Notes under the pieces: generated by a model | Told to the model about the DNA's origin: nothing | The model's database searches: none | What the model saw: only the letters and a program-made list of their open reading frames with translations | Shown: positions 35,826-45,122 of the stretch, piece after piece | Layout of the letters: each line of letters starts with the position of its first letter | Position numbering within the stretch: the stretch's first letter is position 1 | DNA from: CAIWHR01 sp963724975 | GTDB lineage: Bacteria; Pseudomonadota; Gammaproteobacteria; Burkholderiales; Casimicrobiaceae | Assembly: GCA_963724975.1 (NCBI GenBank) | Contig: CAVRXB010000010.1 | Span: forward strand, 1-64,000 | Direction: 5' to 3' | DNA length: 64,000 bases | Made by a program: the position numbers and the translations under genes

Positions 35826-36884
35826 CTATGAGCGCGGGTTGCCGCCGCCGCTCGCCTCGATGCCGGCGCGCACGGGGTCGAGCGCCACGCGCTCGCCGGC
35901 GCGGAGTCCGGCAAGTACTTCGACGAACCCGTTGCCGGCATTTTCTCCCAGCCGCACCTGGCGAAGCTGCGCGCGAGTCCCGGAGTCGATGACGTAGACG
36001 GCGGTCACTTCGCTGCGCCGCAGGACCGCCGATGCGGGAATGGCGAGCGCCCGCATGCGGCCAGTGACGATCTTCGCGCGCGCGTACTGGCCCGGCATGA
36101 GGCCGTTGGCCCGAGGCAAATCGAGGCGCACCGCGGTCGTGTGCGTTCGCGCGTCGGCGATCGGAATGACCGTCACGCGCCGCGCGTCGAGCGACAGTGC
36201 GAGCGACGGGATTTCCACCGCGATTGGCGCATCGAGTCTTGCCTGCGCAAGGACGGCCTGCGGCAGCGTTGCCGTCACACGCAGTTCGCTCGGGTCGAAC
36301 ACGGTCACGAGTGGTCGGCCCATCGTTGCCATGTCACCGACTTCGACCAGGGTCGCGGCGACGACCCCGTCATAAGGCGCGACGATGGTCGTGAAGCTCC
36401 TGGACGTCGACGACACGCTGGCGTTCGCGATGGCCGCCGCCGCCTGCGCTTGCGCCGCGGCAAACTCGGACTCGGTCTGGTCGAGCGCTGCGCGGCTGAT
36501 GAACTTCTGCTCGAAGAGGCGCTGATTGCGCTCGTGTTTCGCCTTGGCGTTCGCGAGGTTCGCCTGCGCCTCGCGTACCTGGCTCTGGCTCGCGATCTCG
36601 GCCTGCATCGCACTGCGCGAATCGATTTGCGCAAGCACCTGTCCCGCCTTGACCCCGTCTCCGGCCTTGACCGGCAGCGTCACGATCCGGCCGGCAACCT
36701 GAGCCGCGAGTGTGGACACACGAACCGCCTCGACGACCCCTTCCGCGGCAGCGTAGCGCGTAAGATCGCGATACTCGACGACGCCGCTCGCGGGCAGGAC
36801 GAGCTGCGCTGCCGCGATCGGAGCGGCGAGAAGGGCCAGCACGGCGAAAAGCCGGGCGGACCGGGGACATGTTCGGAGCATCAT
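35826..36884 (-). CDS. RND efflux membrane-fusion (periplasmic adaptor) protein
   Basis: 352 residues from ATG 36884. A signal peptide (about 1-25, ending IAAA) precedes the two lipoyl half-motifs (LAAQVAGRIVTLPVKAGDGV and APYDGVVAATLVEVGD), a coiled-coil hairpin between about 85 and 150, and a beta-barrel domain. It links the RND permease to an outer-membrane channel; no such channel gene is adjacent. It is divergent from the Crp-family regulator, with a CRP-type palindrome between them. Confidence 0.9.
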   Translation of the reverse strand: MMLRTCPRSARLFAVLALLAAPIAAAQLVLPASGVVEYRDLTRYAAAEGVVEAVRVSTLAAQVAGRIVTLPVKAGDGVKAGQVLAQIDSRSAMQAEIASQSQVREAQANLANAKAKHERNQRLFEQKFISRAALDQTESEFAAAQAQAAAAIANASVSSTSRSFTTIVAPYDGVVAATLVEVGDMATMGRPLVTVFDPSELRVTATLPQAVLAQARLDAPIAVEIPSLALSLDARRVTVIPIADARTHTTAVRLDLPRANGLMPGQYARAKIVTGRMRALAIPASAVLRRSEVTAVYVIDSGTRAQLRQVRLGENAGNGFVEVLAGLRAGERVALDPVRAGIEASGGGNPRS

Positions 36885-36917
36885 GCGAGCACGATAGGCC
36901 GGCGCCGCCGAAGCGTC

Positions 36918-36933
36918 TGTGACCTGTGTCACA
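36918..36933. promoter_or_regulatory. CRP/FNR-superfamily operator between efflux genes and regulator
   Basis: TGTGACCTGTGTCACA is a perfect match to the CRP half-sites TGTGA-N6-TCACA. It lies 34 bp from the adaptor start and ~107 bp from the regulator start, so the neighbouring Crp-family protein is the natural candidate to bind it. Confidence 0.7.
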
Positions 36934-37039
36934 AACGCGTGAATCCGACGCGATACGGATCCGGCCGCGGCAGTTCGGCCCCGGCGGTAGAATTCCAGGG
37001 GGATGCAACTGGCATTCGTCCGTTCCGGCGGCCTGCTCG

Positions 37040-37717
37040 ATGACTGAATCCGCGACGTCCCCAAAATTGACGGCGACGCTGCTCCGGCTCTTTCCTGCGC
37101 TCGCGGGTGCATCGCCCGCAACGCTGGAGCGCATCGTCCGCCATGGCGTTCATCGCAAGGCGCCTCCGGGAACGGTCATGTTCGACGCGCACACCCCTTG
37201 CTCGGGGTTTCCTCTGCTCCTGGCCGGAACGATCAAGGTGCTGCAACGCTACCCGAACGGGCGCGAAATGCCGCTGTACCGCGTCAAGTCGGGCGAGAGC
37301 TGCCTGCTATCCGGCAGCTGCCTGCTCGGGCACTCGGATTACACAGCGACCGGCATCGCCGAAACCAAGGTCGAGCTCCTGATCGTGCCGCCGGCCGATT
37401 TTCAGGCCCTGATCGCGAGCGACGCCGCATTCCGCGATCATGTGTTCAGTCTCTTCGGCGAACGCCTCGCCACGCTCATGTCGCTCGTCGAAGCCATCGC
37501 CTACCAGAAGCTCGACCAGCGCCTTGCCACACTGCTGCTGTGCAAGAAAGACCCGGTGCACGCCACGCACCAAGCGCTCGCCGACGAGCTCGGCAGTGTG
37601 CGCGAAATCGTGAGCCGGCTGCTGCGGGGGTTCGAGGACAAGGGATGGGTTGATCTCGCGCGCGAACGAATCCGGATCGTCGATCGCGGTGCGCTGGAGG
37701 CGCTGGCAGCCGCGTAG
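37040..37717 (+). CDS. Crp/Fnr-family transcription regulator
   Basis: 225 residues from ATG 37040. An amino-terminal cyclic-nucleotide-like sensing domain (about 15-130) precedes a winged helix (HQALADELGSVREIVSRLLRGFEDKG, about 175-202). The FNR cysteine cluster is missing; two cysteines occur in ESCLLSGSCLLG, so it could sense redox, but that is inference. Its recognition helix (SVREIVSRLLR) has the Arg and Glu seen in CRP-type DNA contact, fitting the palindrome upstream. Confidence 0.87.
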   Translation: MTESATSPKLTATLLRLFPALAGASPATLERIVRHGVHRKAPPGTVMFDAHTPCSGFPLLLAGTIKVLQRYPNGREMPLYRVKSGESCLLSGSCLLGHSDYTATGIAETKVELLIVPPADFQALIASDAAFRDHVFSLFGERLATLMSLVEAIAYQKLDQRLATLLLCKKDPVHATHQALADELGSVREIVSRLLRGFEDKGWVDLARERIRIVDRGALEALAAA

Positions 37718-37730
37718 CAAGCGGCCACCC

Positions 37731-39395
37731 CTACAACTTCAGGCCCTGCTTCGCCGCGAGCGCCTGCGCCTTGGCGATCATCGCGTCGCCGTCGCTTTTG
37801 CGGCCCAACTGCTGCAATGCCTCTCCCCAGCGCAGATAGTTCCTCGCGTTTTCGTGGTCGAGCTGTTCCGCTTCAGCAAATTTCGCAAGGGCCTCGTCAT
37901 TGCGTCCGAGATCGAGTAACGCGCGCGCCCACGCACTCACGCACTCGGGCGAGGGGAACTCCTGTTCATAAAGACGGCGGAATCTAGCGATTGCCGCCTC
38001 CGGATCGCCAAGGACGCGCAACGCCTCGCCCCAGCAATACCAGTTGAGCGAACGCATGGTCCAGCGCTTGGTGCCGGCCTCGGCCAGGAGAGCGGCCTCC
38101 GCAGCCCGTCCTTGATGAAGCCGGATCATGGCGAGCGCGGCTATGGCCGCCGATTCTTCGGGATAGCGGGCATGAAGGTCTTCGGCTGTGCGTAGCGCAT
38201 CATCGACGCGCCCGACGTCCAGCAATGCGCAAACGTAGTGGTTGGCGCCCGTCCAGCCAGGCCCGCGAATGCGAAAGAAATTCTCGAACGCAGCGATCGC
38301 GTCGCGATATCGGTGCAGCCGAAAATTGCATACAGCGAAGCCCAGCATCGCGTACGCCCGCCGGCGATGGGTGGCGAGGACGCGCCGGAACTGCCGGAGC
38401 GCCACCCGGTTGCGGCCCAGCATCACATTGCACCATCCGATGCGCGTCCGCTGCAACGCGGTGAGCGGCCGCGACGCCGCAGCGTCCACGATGCGCAGCG
38501 CTTCCTCGGTGCGACCGTTACGTATCAGCGCCGTCATGAATTCCTCCGACACGGGGCTCAGCAGCTCCGGATCGGCGTCGAAGCCACGCCGCAATACGTT
38601 CAGGGCCGCCGCGTTTTCGTAGCGATTGAGCAGCAGCAGTCCCTGCAGGTTGAGGGCCCACGGCGCTTCGTCCGGCCGCGTCTCGATCACGTGCTGCAAG
38701 GCCTCGGTCGTCTTTGGAAATTCGGGGCCGGGCAGCTCCTGCTCGATGTAGTAGGAAGCAAGGACATACGGATCGGTCAGGCGGACCACTTCCTCGGCCC
38801 CAGCGCTGATCAACGGCCCGACGTCGGCGGCGGTACGCGAACGTCCAAGCGTCATCTGCTGGCCGTCGCGACGCCGCAATTGCAGCGTCAACGAATCGCC
38901 GTCACGGGTGATTTCCCCGGCGACATGCTGGTCGGGATAGTCGAGGAGCTGGCGAAAATACCCGGCGAATGCCTTGATCGACAACTGGCCGACGGGAATC
39001 TGGATGTCCGCCTGCAGCGCCGAGGCGACATGTCCGCGCCGCGGTTTCTGCGTGTTGGCAACACTCTGGATCGTATGGACGGCGTTCAGCATCCGCTCAG
39101 TGACGACGGTCGGCGAGTAACCGCGCTCGATGAGCTCGCGCGGGACTTCGAGTGGGTCGAGCACGATCGTGTTGCGCCGAAGCTCGCGCCAGAGCGCGTA
39201 CACGAGCGCCGCCAGCAACGCGATCAGCACGATCGACAGCAGGATCGTGAAGACCGCCGCGATGTTCTGCGCGAGCCACGGCAGGAGATTCTGCTCAGCG
39301 CCGTCGGTGCCGAAGCCGAAGAGCAGGGGTACGCCGCGTCGTTGCCACGAATCGGCTAGAGCGGTTTTTGACGCCGTTGCCACGCGTTTCCCCAT
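37731..39395 (-). CDS. Membrane-anchored tetratricopeptide-repeat protein
   Basis: 554 residues from ATG 39395 (MGKRVATASK). One membrane helix (about 42-66, AVFTILLSIVLIALLAALVYAL) is followed by a ~150-residue domain and then about eight TPR-like helix pairs to the end (for example LNWYCWGEALRVLGDPEAAI and RNYLRWGEALQQLGRKSDGD). TPR arrays mediate protein contacts; the partner is unknown. It converges on the Crp-family gene. Confidence 0.8.
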   Translation of the reverse strand: MGKRVATASKTALADSWQRRGVPLLFGFGTDGAEQNLLPWLAQNIAAVFTILLSIVLIALLAALVYALWRELRRNTIVLDPLEVPRELIERGYSPTVVTERMLNAVHTIQSVANTQKPRRGHVASALQADIQIPVGQLSIKAFAGYFRQLLDYPDQHVAGEITRDGDSLTLQLRRRDGQQMTLGRSRTAADVGPLISAGAEEVVRLTDPYVLASYYIEQELPGPEFPKTTEALQHVIETRPDEAPWALNLQGLLLLNRYENAAALNVLRRGFDADPELLSPVSEEFMTALIRNGRTEEALRIVDAAASRPLTALQRTRIGWCNVMLGRNRVALRQFRRVLATHRRRAYAMLGFAVCNFRLHRYRDAIAAFENFFRIRGPGWTGANHYVCALLDVGRVDDALRTAEDLHARYPEESAAIAALAMIRLHQGRAAEAALLAEAGTKRWTMRSLNWYCWGEALRVLGDPEAAIARFRRLYEQEFPSPECVSAWARALLDLGRNDEALAKFAEAEQLDHENARNYLRWGEALQQLGRKSDGDAMIAKAQALAAKQGLKL

Positions 39396-39474
39396 CGCGG
39401 CCCAGGGACGGACCGTGTTCGCGAAGCATAGCAAAGGTCGCCGCAGAGGGAAGCGGCAACGCGACGGGACGCAG

Positions 39475-39918
39475 TTACCGAACGACAATCACCGGCAGTT
39501 TCGAGTGCGTCAGCACCTTCTGCGTCTCGCTGCCGAGCAGCACCGCCGACAAACCGCGGCGGCCGTGCGATGCCATCACGATCGCGTCGCACTTGTGCTT
39601 CCGGGCAGCAGCGAGAATCGCCTCCCACGGTGCCGATGCGATTGCATAGGCCGTCGCGCATTGCACACCCGCGGCTTCGGCCTTCGTTGCCGCGCCATCG
39701 AGAATCTTCTGCGCGTCCTCGGCGGCGAGCTTCGTGTATTCGCGGCGCGATACGGGCTCGTAGACCACGCCATCCGCGTATGCCGGCATCGGATAGTCGG
39801 GGGCTGCATAGAACACCGTCAGCTTGGCGCCGACCGCCTGCGCGAGCGATATCGCGTGCGCGACCGCCTTGGCGGACAGCTTCGATCCATCGGTTGCAAC
39901 CAGCAAGTTCTCGTACAT
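39475..39918 (-). CDS. Universal stress protein UspA family
   Basis: 147 residues from ATG 39918. The ATP-binding pattern G-x2-G-x9-G-S appears near the end (SHGRRGLSAVLLGSETQKV). Usp proteins are induced under growth arrest and low oxygen. It diverges from ccoI across an FNR-type box, consistent with microaerobic induction. Confidence 0.9.
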   Translation of the reverse strand: MYENLLVATDGSKLSAKAVAHAISLAQAVGAKLTVFYAAPDYPMPAYADGVVYEPVSRREYTKLAAEDAQKILDGAATKAEAAGVQCATAYAIASAPWEAILAAARKHKCDAIVMASHGRRGLSAVLLGSETQKVLTHSKLPVIVVR

Positions 39919-39973
39919 GATTGGTCCTTGGCCGCTCGGGTAAACATTATCGCCTGCCATGATCGCCGCACCG

Positions 39974-39987
39974 TTGACCAAAATCAA
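39974..39987. promoter_or_regulatory. FNR-type box between uspA and ccoI
   Basis: TTGACCAAAATCAA matches the FNR/ANR consensus TTGAT-N4-ATCAA at nine of ten defined positions. It lies 56 bp from the uspA start and 77 bp from the ccoI start. Confidence 0.7.
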
Positions 39988-40063
39988 TGGACACTTTGTC
40001 CGCGATCAAGCTTGGACCAAGGTTCGATTGACCCCCCCGAAGACGCTCCGTAGATTCCGTCCG

Positions 40064-42575
40064 ATGTACGAAACCCCCGAGGCCGTCGCGTCCGGCCGCC
40101 CGCGGACCCGCCCCAGCGAGCAGGCGACCGCGCACGAGGGCGCCGTGTGCTTCCATTGTGGAGAGCCGAACCCCGAGCCCGGACGATGGCGTGCGATGTG
40201 CCGCGGGAAGCCCCGTGAATTCTGCTGTGCGGGATGTCTTGGCATCGCGCAGGCAATCCATGTCGCGGGGCTCGACGCATTCTACGAACGGCGTACCGAT
40301 GTCTCCAGTTCCCACATCGACGAACCTGGCGCTGCCGATGCTTGGCTGCGTTATGACGATCCGGCGCTCCAGTCGGCTTTCGTACGCCCCACGCCCGACG
40401 GCAAGCGCGACGTATCGTTGCTGCTCGAGGGCATTCATTGCGGCGCCTGCACTTGGCTTATCGAGCAATGGCTCGGGCGGCGTCCCGGGATTTCTGTCGC
40501 CGACGTGAACTTTGCAACGCGGCGCGGGCGCGTGATTTTCGATCCGGCGGTAATGCGACTGTCCGACGTGCTGCGCGCGATTGCCGCCATCGGCTACCGC
40601 GCCTGGCCCTACGATCCGGCACGCCGCGAAGCGCTGGTGCGACGCGAGTCGCGCGCCCTGTTGCTGCGAACGGCCATTGCGCTGCTCGCGATGATGCAGG
40701 TGATGATGTTCGCGCTTCCGACCTACGTCACGATCGAAGGCGTCGAGCCGGAGCACCGGCTTCTGCTCGAATGGGCGAGCCTCACGCTGACACTGCCGGC
40801 ACTTCTGTATTCGGCGGTACCGTTTTTTCGCGGGGCGTGGCGCGACCTGCGCATGTTGCGACTGGGCATGGACGTGCCGGTCGCGCTCGGGCTTGCCACC
40901 GCGTTTTCGGCGAGTGCGGCGTCGACCTTCTCAGGCAAGGGCCCCGTCTATTACGATTCCGTGACGATGTTCATCGCGCTGCTGCTGATCGCGCGCTACG
41001 TTGAGCTCGTCGCGCGCCGCCGGGCGGGCGACGCGGTAGAAGCGGTGGCGCGGGCGCGTCCGACGACAGCTGAACGGTTGATCGCATTGGCCCGATGGGT
41101 ACGAAGTTCAATCGGTGGGAGCGATGGCCCTTGCCACAGGCGACTTCACGCTTGTGCGTGCCGGCGCGACCATCCCCGCCGACGGCACGATCGTCGAAGG
41201 AACCGCGGGCGTCGAGGAAGCGATCCTGACCGGAGAATCGGGCCCCATTCGGCGCGGCGCGGGCGAGACCGTGCTCGCGGGCAGCATCGTCCGCGATAAT
41301 TCGCTCGTCATTTGCGTCAGCGCGGCCGGCGAGGCCACCCGACTTGCGGCGATCGAACGGCTCGTCAGCCGTGCTACAGCGGAACGCCCGCGGATCGCGC
41401 GTGTCGCCGACCGGTTCGCCGCGCAGTTCGTATTTGCGTTGCTCGTACTGGCGGCGGCAACTGCGATCATCTGGTCGATCCACGATCCGTCGCGCACGCT
41501 CGCGGTGACCTTCGCGGTGCTGGTCGTCTCCTGTCCATGCGCGCTGTCGCTCGCCACGCCTGCAGCACTCGCGGCGGCCACCGGAGCGCTTGCACGGCGA
41601 CAGATCGTCGCCGTGCGCGGCGATGCGCTCGAAACACTCGCGCGCGTGACCCATGTCGTGTTCGACAAGACCGGTACCTTGACGTCGGGCCGGGTCTCGC
41701 TTCTCGACATCCTTCCGCAGCGCGGCGCAATACGCGACGACGTTGTTGCGCTCGCGGCCGCCCTCGAAGCGACGTCCGAACATCCGATCGGACGAGCCTT
41801 CCAGGTCGCGGCGGCAGGGCTCGCGAAGCCGCGGGCAGAATGCGTGCACGTCATCCCCGGTCAAGGCGTCGAAGGCACCGTGTCCGGGCGCGCCGTGCGT
41901 ATTGGGAGGCCGGAATTTGTCGGCGCGCTCTCATGCCTGCCGTTGCCCAAGGACGTCGCGCGTGTCGATGCAGCGGCGACGCTCGTCGCGCTGGGCGACG
42001 ACCGCGGGTTCATCGCGCTGTTCGAGGTGGGCGAAAGCGAGCGGCCGGGCGCGGGCAACCTCGTCGCGCGTCTGAAGGCGCTGCACATCGTCCCGTCGAT
42101 CCTGTCCGGCGATCGCGCGAGCGCGGTCACGGTCGCGGCAGCGCGGCTGGGGATTGCGGATGCGCGCGGCGATGTGCCGCCCGAAAGCAAGCGCGCCGAG
42201 ATCATCGCGCTGCAGGCAAAGGGTGCCGTCGTGGCGATGGTTGGCGACGGCATCAACGACGCGCCTTCGCTCGCGCAGGCGCAGGTATCGATCAGTCTTG
42301 GCAGCGCCACTCCGCTTGCGCAATGGACGGCCGACGTTGTCGTTCTCGCCGACGACATGAACCTGATCGCCGACATGATTCGCCATGCGCGTCGCACGTT
42401 CCGTATCGTGCGCCAGAACCTCGGCTGGGCGTTCGCCTACAACGCGATCGCGATTCCCGCCGCCGCCTTCGGCTACGTCACGCCGCTTGCCGCGGCAGCC
42501 GGGATGTCGTTGTCGTCGCTCATCGTTGTCGGCAACGCGTTGCGCCTCGCGCGAATCGAGCCGCAAAAGCGCTGA
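40064..42575 (+). pseudogene. ccoI: Copper-translocating P-type ATPase for cbb3 oxidase, frameshifted as given
   Basis: About 836 codons but one base too many; the break is near 41085-41100, between ARPTTAERLI and the QSVGAMALATGD stretch. CcoI/FixI exports copper needed to build cbb3 oxidase. Visible are an amino-terminal metal-cluster domain (CFHCGEPN, CCAGC), the heavy-metal domain GIHCGACTWLIE, the transmembrane metal site SCPCALSLATP, the phosphorylation site DKTGTLTSG, the TGES loop (LTGESG) and GDGINDAPSLAQA. The gene starts the cco locus and is followed 8 bp later by ccoS, so it is almost certainly functional in the organism. Confidence 0.9.
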
Positions 42576-42583
42576 GGACGAAG

Positions 42584-42775
42584 ATGGAAATCCTTCTCCT
42601 CCTGATTCCGTTGTCGGTCGTTCTCGTATTCCTGATTGGCGCCGGGTTCTGGTGGTGCGTGCAATCGGGCCAATTCGACGACCTCGAAGGTCCGGCTCAC
42701 CGCATCCTCGCCGATGACGATTCCGCTGACCCGAACTCCGAAGTCCTGGCGCGCCGGCCGCGCCCGCCGGTTTGA
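42584..42775 (+). CDS. ccoS: cbb3 oxidase maturation protein CcoS
   Basis: 63 residues with one amino-terminal membrane helix (MEILLLLIPLSVVLVFLIGAG) and the family stretch FWWCVQSGQFDDLEGPAHRIL. CcoS is needed to insert cofactors into cbb3 oxidase. It lies 8 bp after ccoI, and its stop codon overlaps the FNR-type box of ccoN. Confidence 0.92.
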   Translation: MEILLLLIPLSVVLVFLIGAGFWWCVQSGQFDDLEGPAHRILADDDSADPNSEVLARRPRPPV

Positions 42776-42785
42776 CCTCGATCAA
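42772..42785. promoter_or_regulatory. FNR-type box upstream of ccoN
   Basis: TTGACCTCGATCAA fits TTGAT-N4-ATCAA with one mismatch. It is centred ~90 bp before the ccoN start, a sensible place for activation by the FNR protein encoded at 48528-49334. Confidence 0.72.
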
Positions 42786-42867
42786 GAACGGCCAACGCGA
42801 TCGCCCGTAGCATCCATCCGAGTTTCCGAATTGCGCAGGTTCTGCGCGCGCGGAGCATGCGGAGGCG

Positions 42868-44319
42868 ATGACGATGGGTTCGGCAAACGGGGCGAAGTTC
42901 AACTACAACGTGGTGCGCCAGTTCGCGATCATGACGGTCGTCTGGGGCATCGTCGGCATGCTGGTCGGCGTCGTCATCGCGGCGGAGCTCCTCTGGCCGG
43001 ACTTTGTGCTGTGGGACGGCATTTCGTGGCTGTCGTATGGCCGGTTGCGGCCGCTCCACACCAACGCCGTGATCTTCGCGTTCGGGGGTTGCGCGCTGTT
43101 CGCGACTTCCTACTACGTCGTCCAGCGGACCTGCCAGGTTCGCCTCTTCGCGGATCGGCTCGCGTCGTTCACTTTCTGGGGCTGGCAGGCCGTGATCGTG
43201 CTGGCTGCCCTAACGCTGCCTCTCGGCTACACGACGGGCAAGGAATACGCCGAGCTCGAGTGGCCGATCGACATCCTGATTACGCTCGTCTGGGTCGCCT
43301 ACGCGATCGTGTTCTTCGGCACGATCCTGCTGCGCAAGACACCGCACATCTACGTCGCGAACTGGTTCTTCGGCGCGTACATCCTGACGGTCGCCGTGCT
43401 GCATATCGTCAACAGCGCCGAGAGTCCGGTGTCGATCTGGCCGATGAAGTCGTATTCGGCGTACGCCGGCGTGCAGGATGCGATGGTGCAGTGGTGGTAC
43501 GGCCACAACGCGGTGGGTTTTTTCCTCACCGCGGGCTTCCTCGGAATCATGTACTACTTCGTGCCGAAGCAGGCAGGCCGGCCGATCTATTCGTATCGCC
43601 TGTCGGTCGTGCATTTCTGGGCGCTGATCTTCACGTACATGTGGGCGGGCCCGCACCACCTGCATTACACGGCGCTGCCCGACTGGACGCAGTCGCTCGG
43701 GATGCTGTTCTCGCTGATCCTGCTCGCACCTTCATGGGGCGGGATGATCAACGGGATGATGACGCTCTCCGGCGCCTGGCACAAGCTGCGCGACGATCCG
43801 ATTCTGAAGTTCCTGATCGTTTCGCTGTCGTTCTACGGGATGAGCACTTTCGAAGGACCGATGATGTCGATCAAGACGGTGAATGCGCTGTCGCATTACA
43901 CCGACTGGACGGTCGGCCACGTGCACTCCGGTGCGCTCGGCTGGGTCGCGTTCATCTCGATCGGCGCCATGTACTACCTGATCCCGAGGATGTTCGGCAA
44001 GGTCGACATGTGGTCGACCCGGCTCATCACGCTGCACTTCTGGATCTCGACGATCGGCGTCGTCCTTTACATAACGGCGATGTGGATCGCCGGCGTGATG
44101 CAGGGGCTCATGTGGCGCGCGGTCAATGCCGACGGAACGCTGACCTATGCGTTTGTCGAGAGCGTCAAGGCAACTTACCCGTTCTATGCAATCCGGTTGC
44201 TCGGCGGCGCGCTGTTCCTCGCCGGGATGCTGATCATGGCGTGGAATGTCATTCGAACCATCCGCGGCAGCGAATCGGTCGAGGGACTGATTCCTGCTGT
44301 CGTGCCGGCGCAGGCGTAG
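42868..44319 (+). CDS. ccoN: cbb3-type cytochrome c oxidase subunit I
   Basis: 483 residues, the usual CcoN length, with twelve predicted membrane helices. This is the catalytic subunit that reduces oxygen at a heme b3-CuB centre with very high affinity. Heme and copper ligand histidines are visible in RPLHTNAVIF, WWYGHNAVGFF, AGPHHLHYTALP and TDWTVGHVHSGALGW. The start ATG at 42868 is used; a second ATG six bases on is possible. First gene of ccoNOQP. Confidence 0.95.
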   Translation: MTMGSANGAKFNYNVVRQFAIMTVVWGIVGMLVGVVIAAELLWPDFVLWDGISWLSYGRLRPLHTNAVIFAFGGCALFATSYYVVQRTCQVRLFADRLASFTFWGWQAVIVLAALTLPLGYTTGKEYAELEWPIDILITLVWVAYAIVFFGTILLRKTPHIYVANWFFGAYILTVAVLHIVNSAESPVSIWPMKSYSAYAGVQDAMVQWWYGHNAVGFFLTAGFLGIMYYFVPKQAGRPIYSYRLSVVHFWALIFTYMWAGPHHLHYTALPDWTQSLGMLFSLILLAPSWGGMINGMMTLSGAWHKLRDDPILKFLIVSLSFYGMSTFEGPMMSIKTVNALSHYTDWTVGHVHSGALGWVAFISIGAMYYLIPRMFGKVDMWSTRLITLHFWISTIGVVLYITAMWIAGVMQGLMWRAVNADGTLTYAFVESVKATYPFYAIRLLGGALFLAGMLIMAWNVIRTIRGSESVEGLIPAVVPAQA

Positions 44320-44330
44320 GGAGCGAGACA

Positions 44331-44945
44331 TTGAAGCTCAATCAGGAAATGCTCGAGCAGAACATCGGCTGGATGATCGTCTGCATCGTCCTCCTGATAA
44401 GCGTGGGCGGTCTCGTCGAGATCGTGCCGCTCTACTTCCAGAAGTCGACGACCGAGCCGGTCAAGGGTGTGAAACCCTATAGCCCCCTGCAGCTTGTCGG
44501 GCGCGACATCTATGTGCGCGAAGGCTGCTACAACTGCCACTCGCAGATGATCCGGCCATTCCGCGCGGAAACCGAGCGTTACGGTCACTACTCGGTGGCC
44601 GGCGAATTCGTCTACGACCACCCGTTCCAGTGGGGCAGCAAGCGCACGGGACCCGACTTGGCGCGCGTCGGCGGTCGCTACTCGGACGACTGGCATCGCG
44701 TGCATCTCAACAACCCGCGCGACGTCGTTCCCGAATCGAACATGCCCGCCTATTCGTGGCTCGCGAAGGCGCCGGCGTCGAGCGGCGACATCCAGGATCG
44801 CATGCGGGCGCTGCGCCGCGTCGGCGTTCCGTATACCGACAACGAAATCGCGACAGCCGGAGACGAAGTCAGGGGCAAGTCCGAGGAGGACGCGCTCGTC
44901 GCTTACCTGCAGAACCTCGGCCTCGCCTTGCCGAACGTGAGATAG
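44331..44945 (+). CDS. ccoO: cbb3 oxidase mono-heme subunit CcoO
   Basis: 204 residues from a TTG start at 44331, preceded by GGGAGCGAG. A membrane anchor (about 12-35) is followed by a periplasmic c-type heme domain with CYNCH (in REGCYNCHSQM) and axial Met in SNMPAYSWL. CcoO passes electrons from CcoP to CcoN. Located 11 bp after ccoN and 3 bp before ccoQ. Confidence 0.94.
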   Translation: MKLNQEMLEQNIGWMIVCIVLLISVGGLVEIVPLYFQKSTTEPVKGVKPYSPLQLVGRDIYVREGCYNCHSQMIRPFRAETERYGHYSVAGEFVYDHPFQWGSKRTGPDLARVGGRYSDDWHRVHLNNPRDVVPESNMPAYSWLAKAPASSGDIQDRMRALRRVGVPYTDNEIATAGDEVRGKSEEDALVAYLQNLGLALPNVR

Positions 44946-44948
44946 AAG

Positions 44949-45122
44949 ATGAACCCCTTCGGCATCGTCAGTATCGCTGCGACCGTTCTCACGTTTCTTT
45001 CGTTTCTCGGCATCGTCGCCTGGGCGTACAGCAAGCGCCGCAAGACCGCGTTCGAGGAGGCGGCCAATGCGCCGTTCGCGCTGCCTGACGACACAAGAGC
45101 GGACGCGGGACGACAATCATGA
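44949..45122 (+). CDS. ccoQ: cbb3 oxidase subunit CcoQ
   Basis: 57 residues, one membrane helix (about 8-28, SIAATVLTFLSFLGIVAWAY) followed by a basic and then acidic tail. CcoQ stabilises the cbb3 complex. The stop TGA overlaps the ATG of ccoP (ATGA). Confidence 0.9.
   Translation: MNPFGIVSIAATVLTFLSFLGIVAWAYSKRRKTAFEEAANAPFALPDDTRADAGRQS

Noticed and set aside
32210..35831. Plus-strand frames of 660 and 475 codons opposite the RND permease
   Set aside because: Arg/His/Asp-rich antisense translations; the minus strand encodes a clear RND protein.
42636..44330. Plus-strand frame running through ccoN in another phase
   Set aside because: Only its last part (from 44331) is real, as ccoO; the rest is an out-of-phase reading of ccoN.
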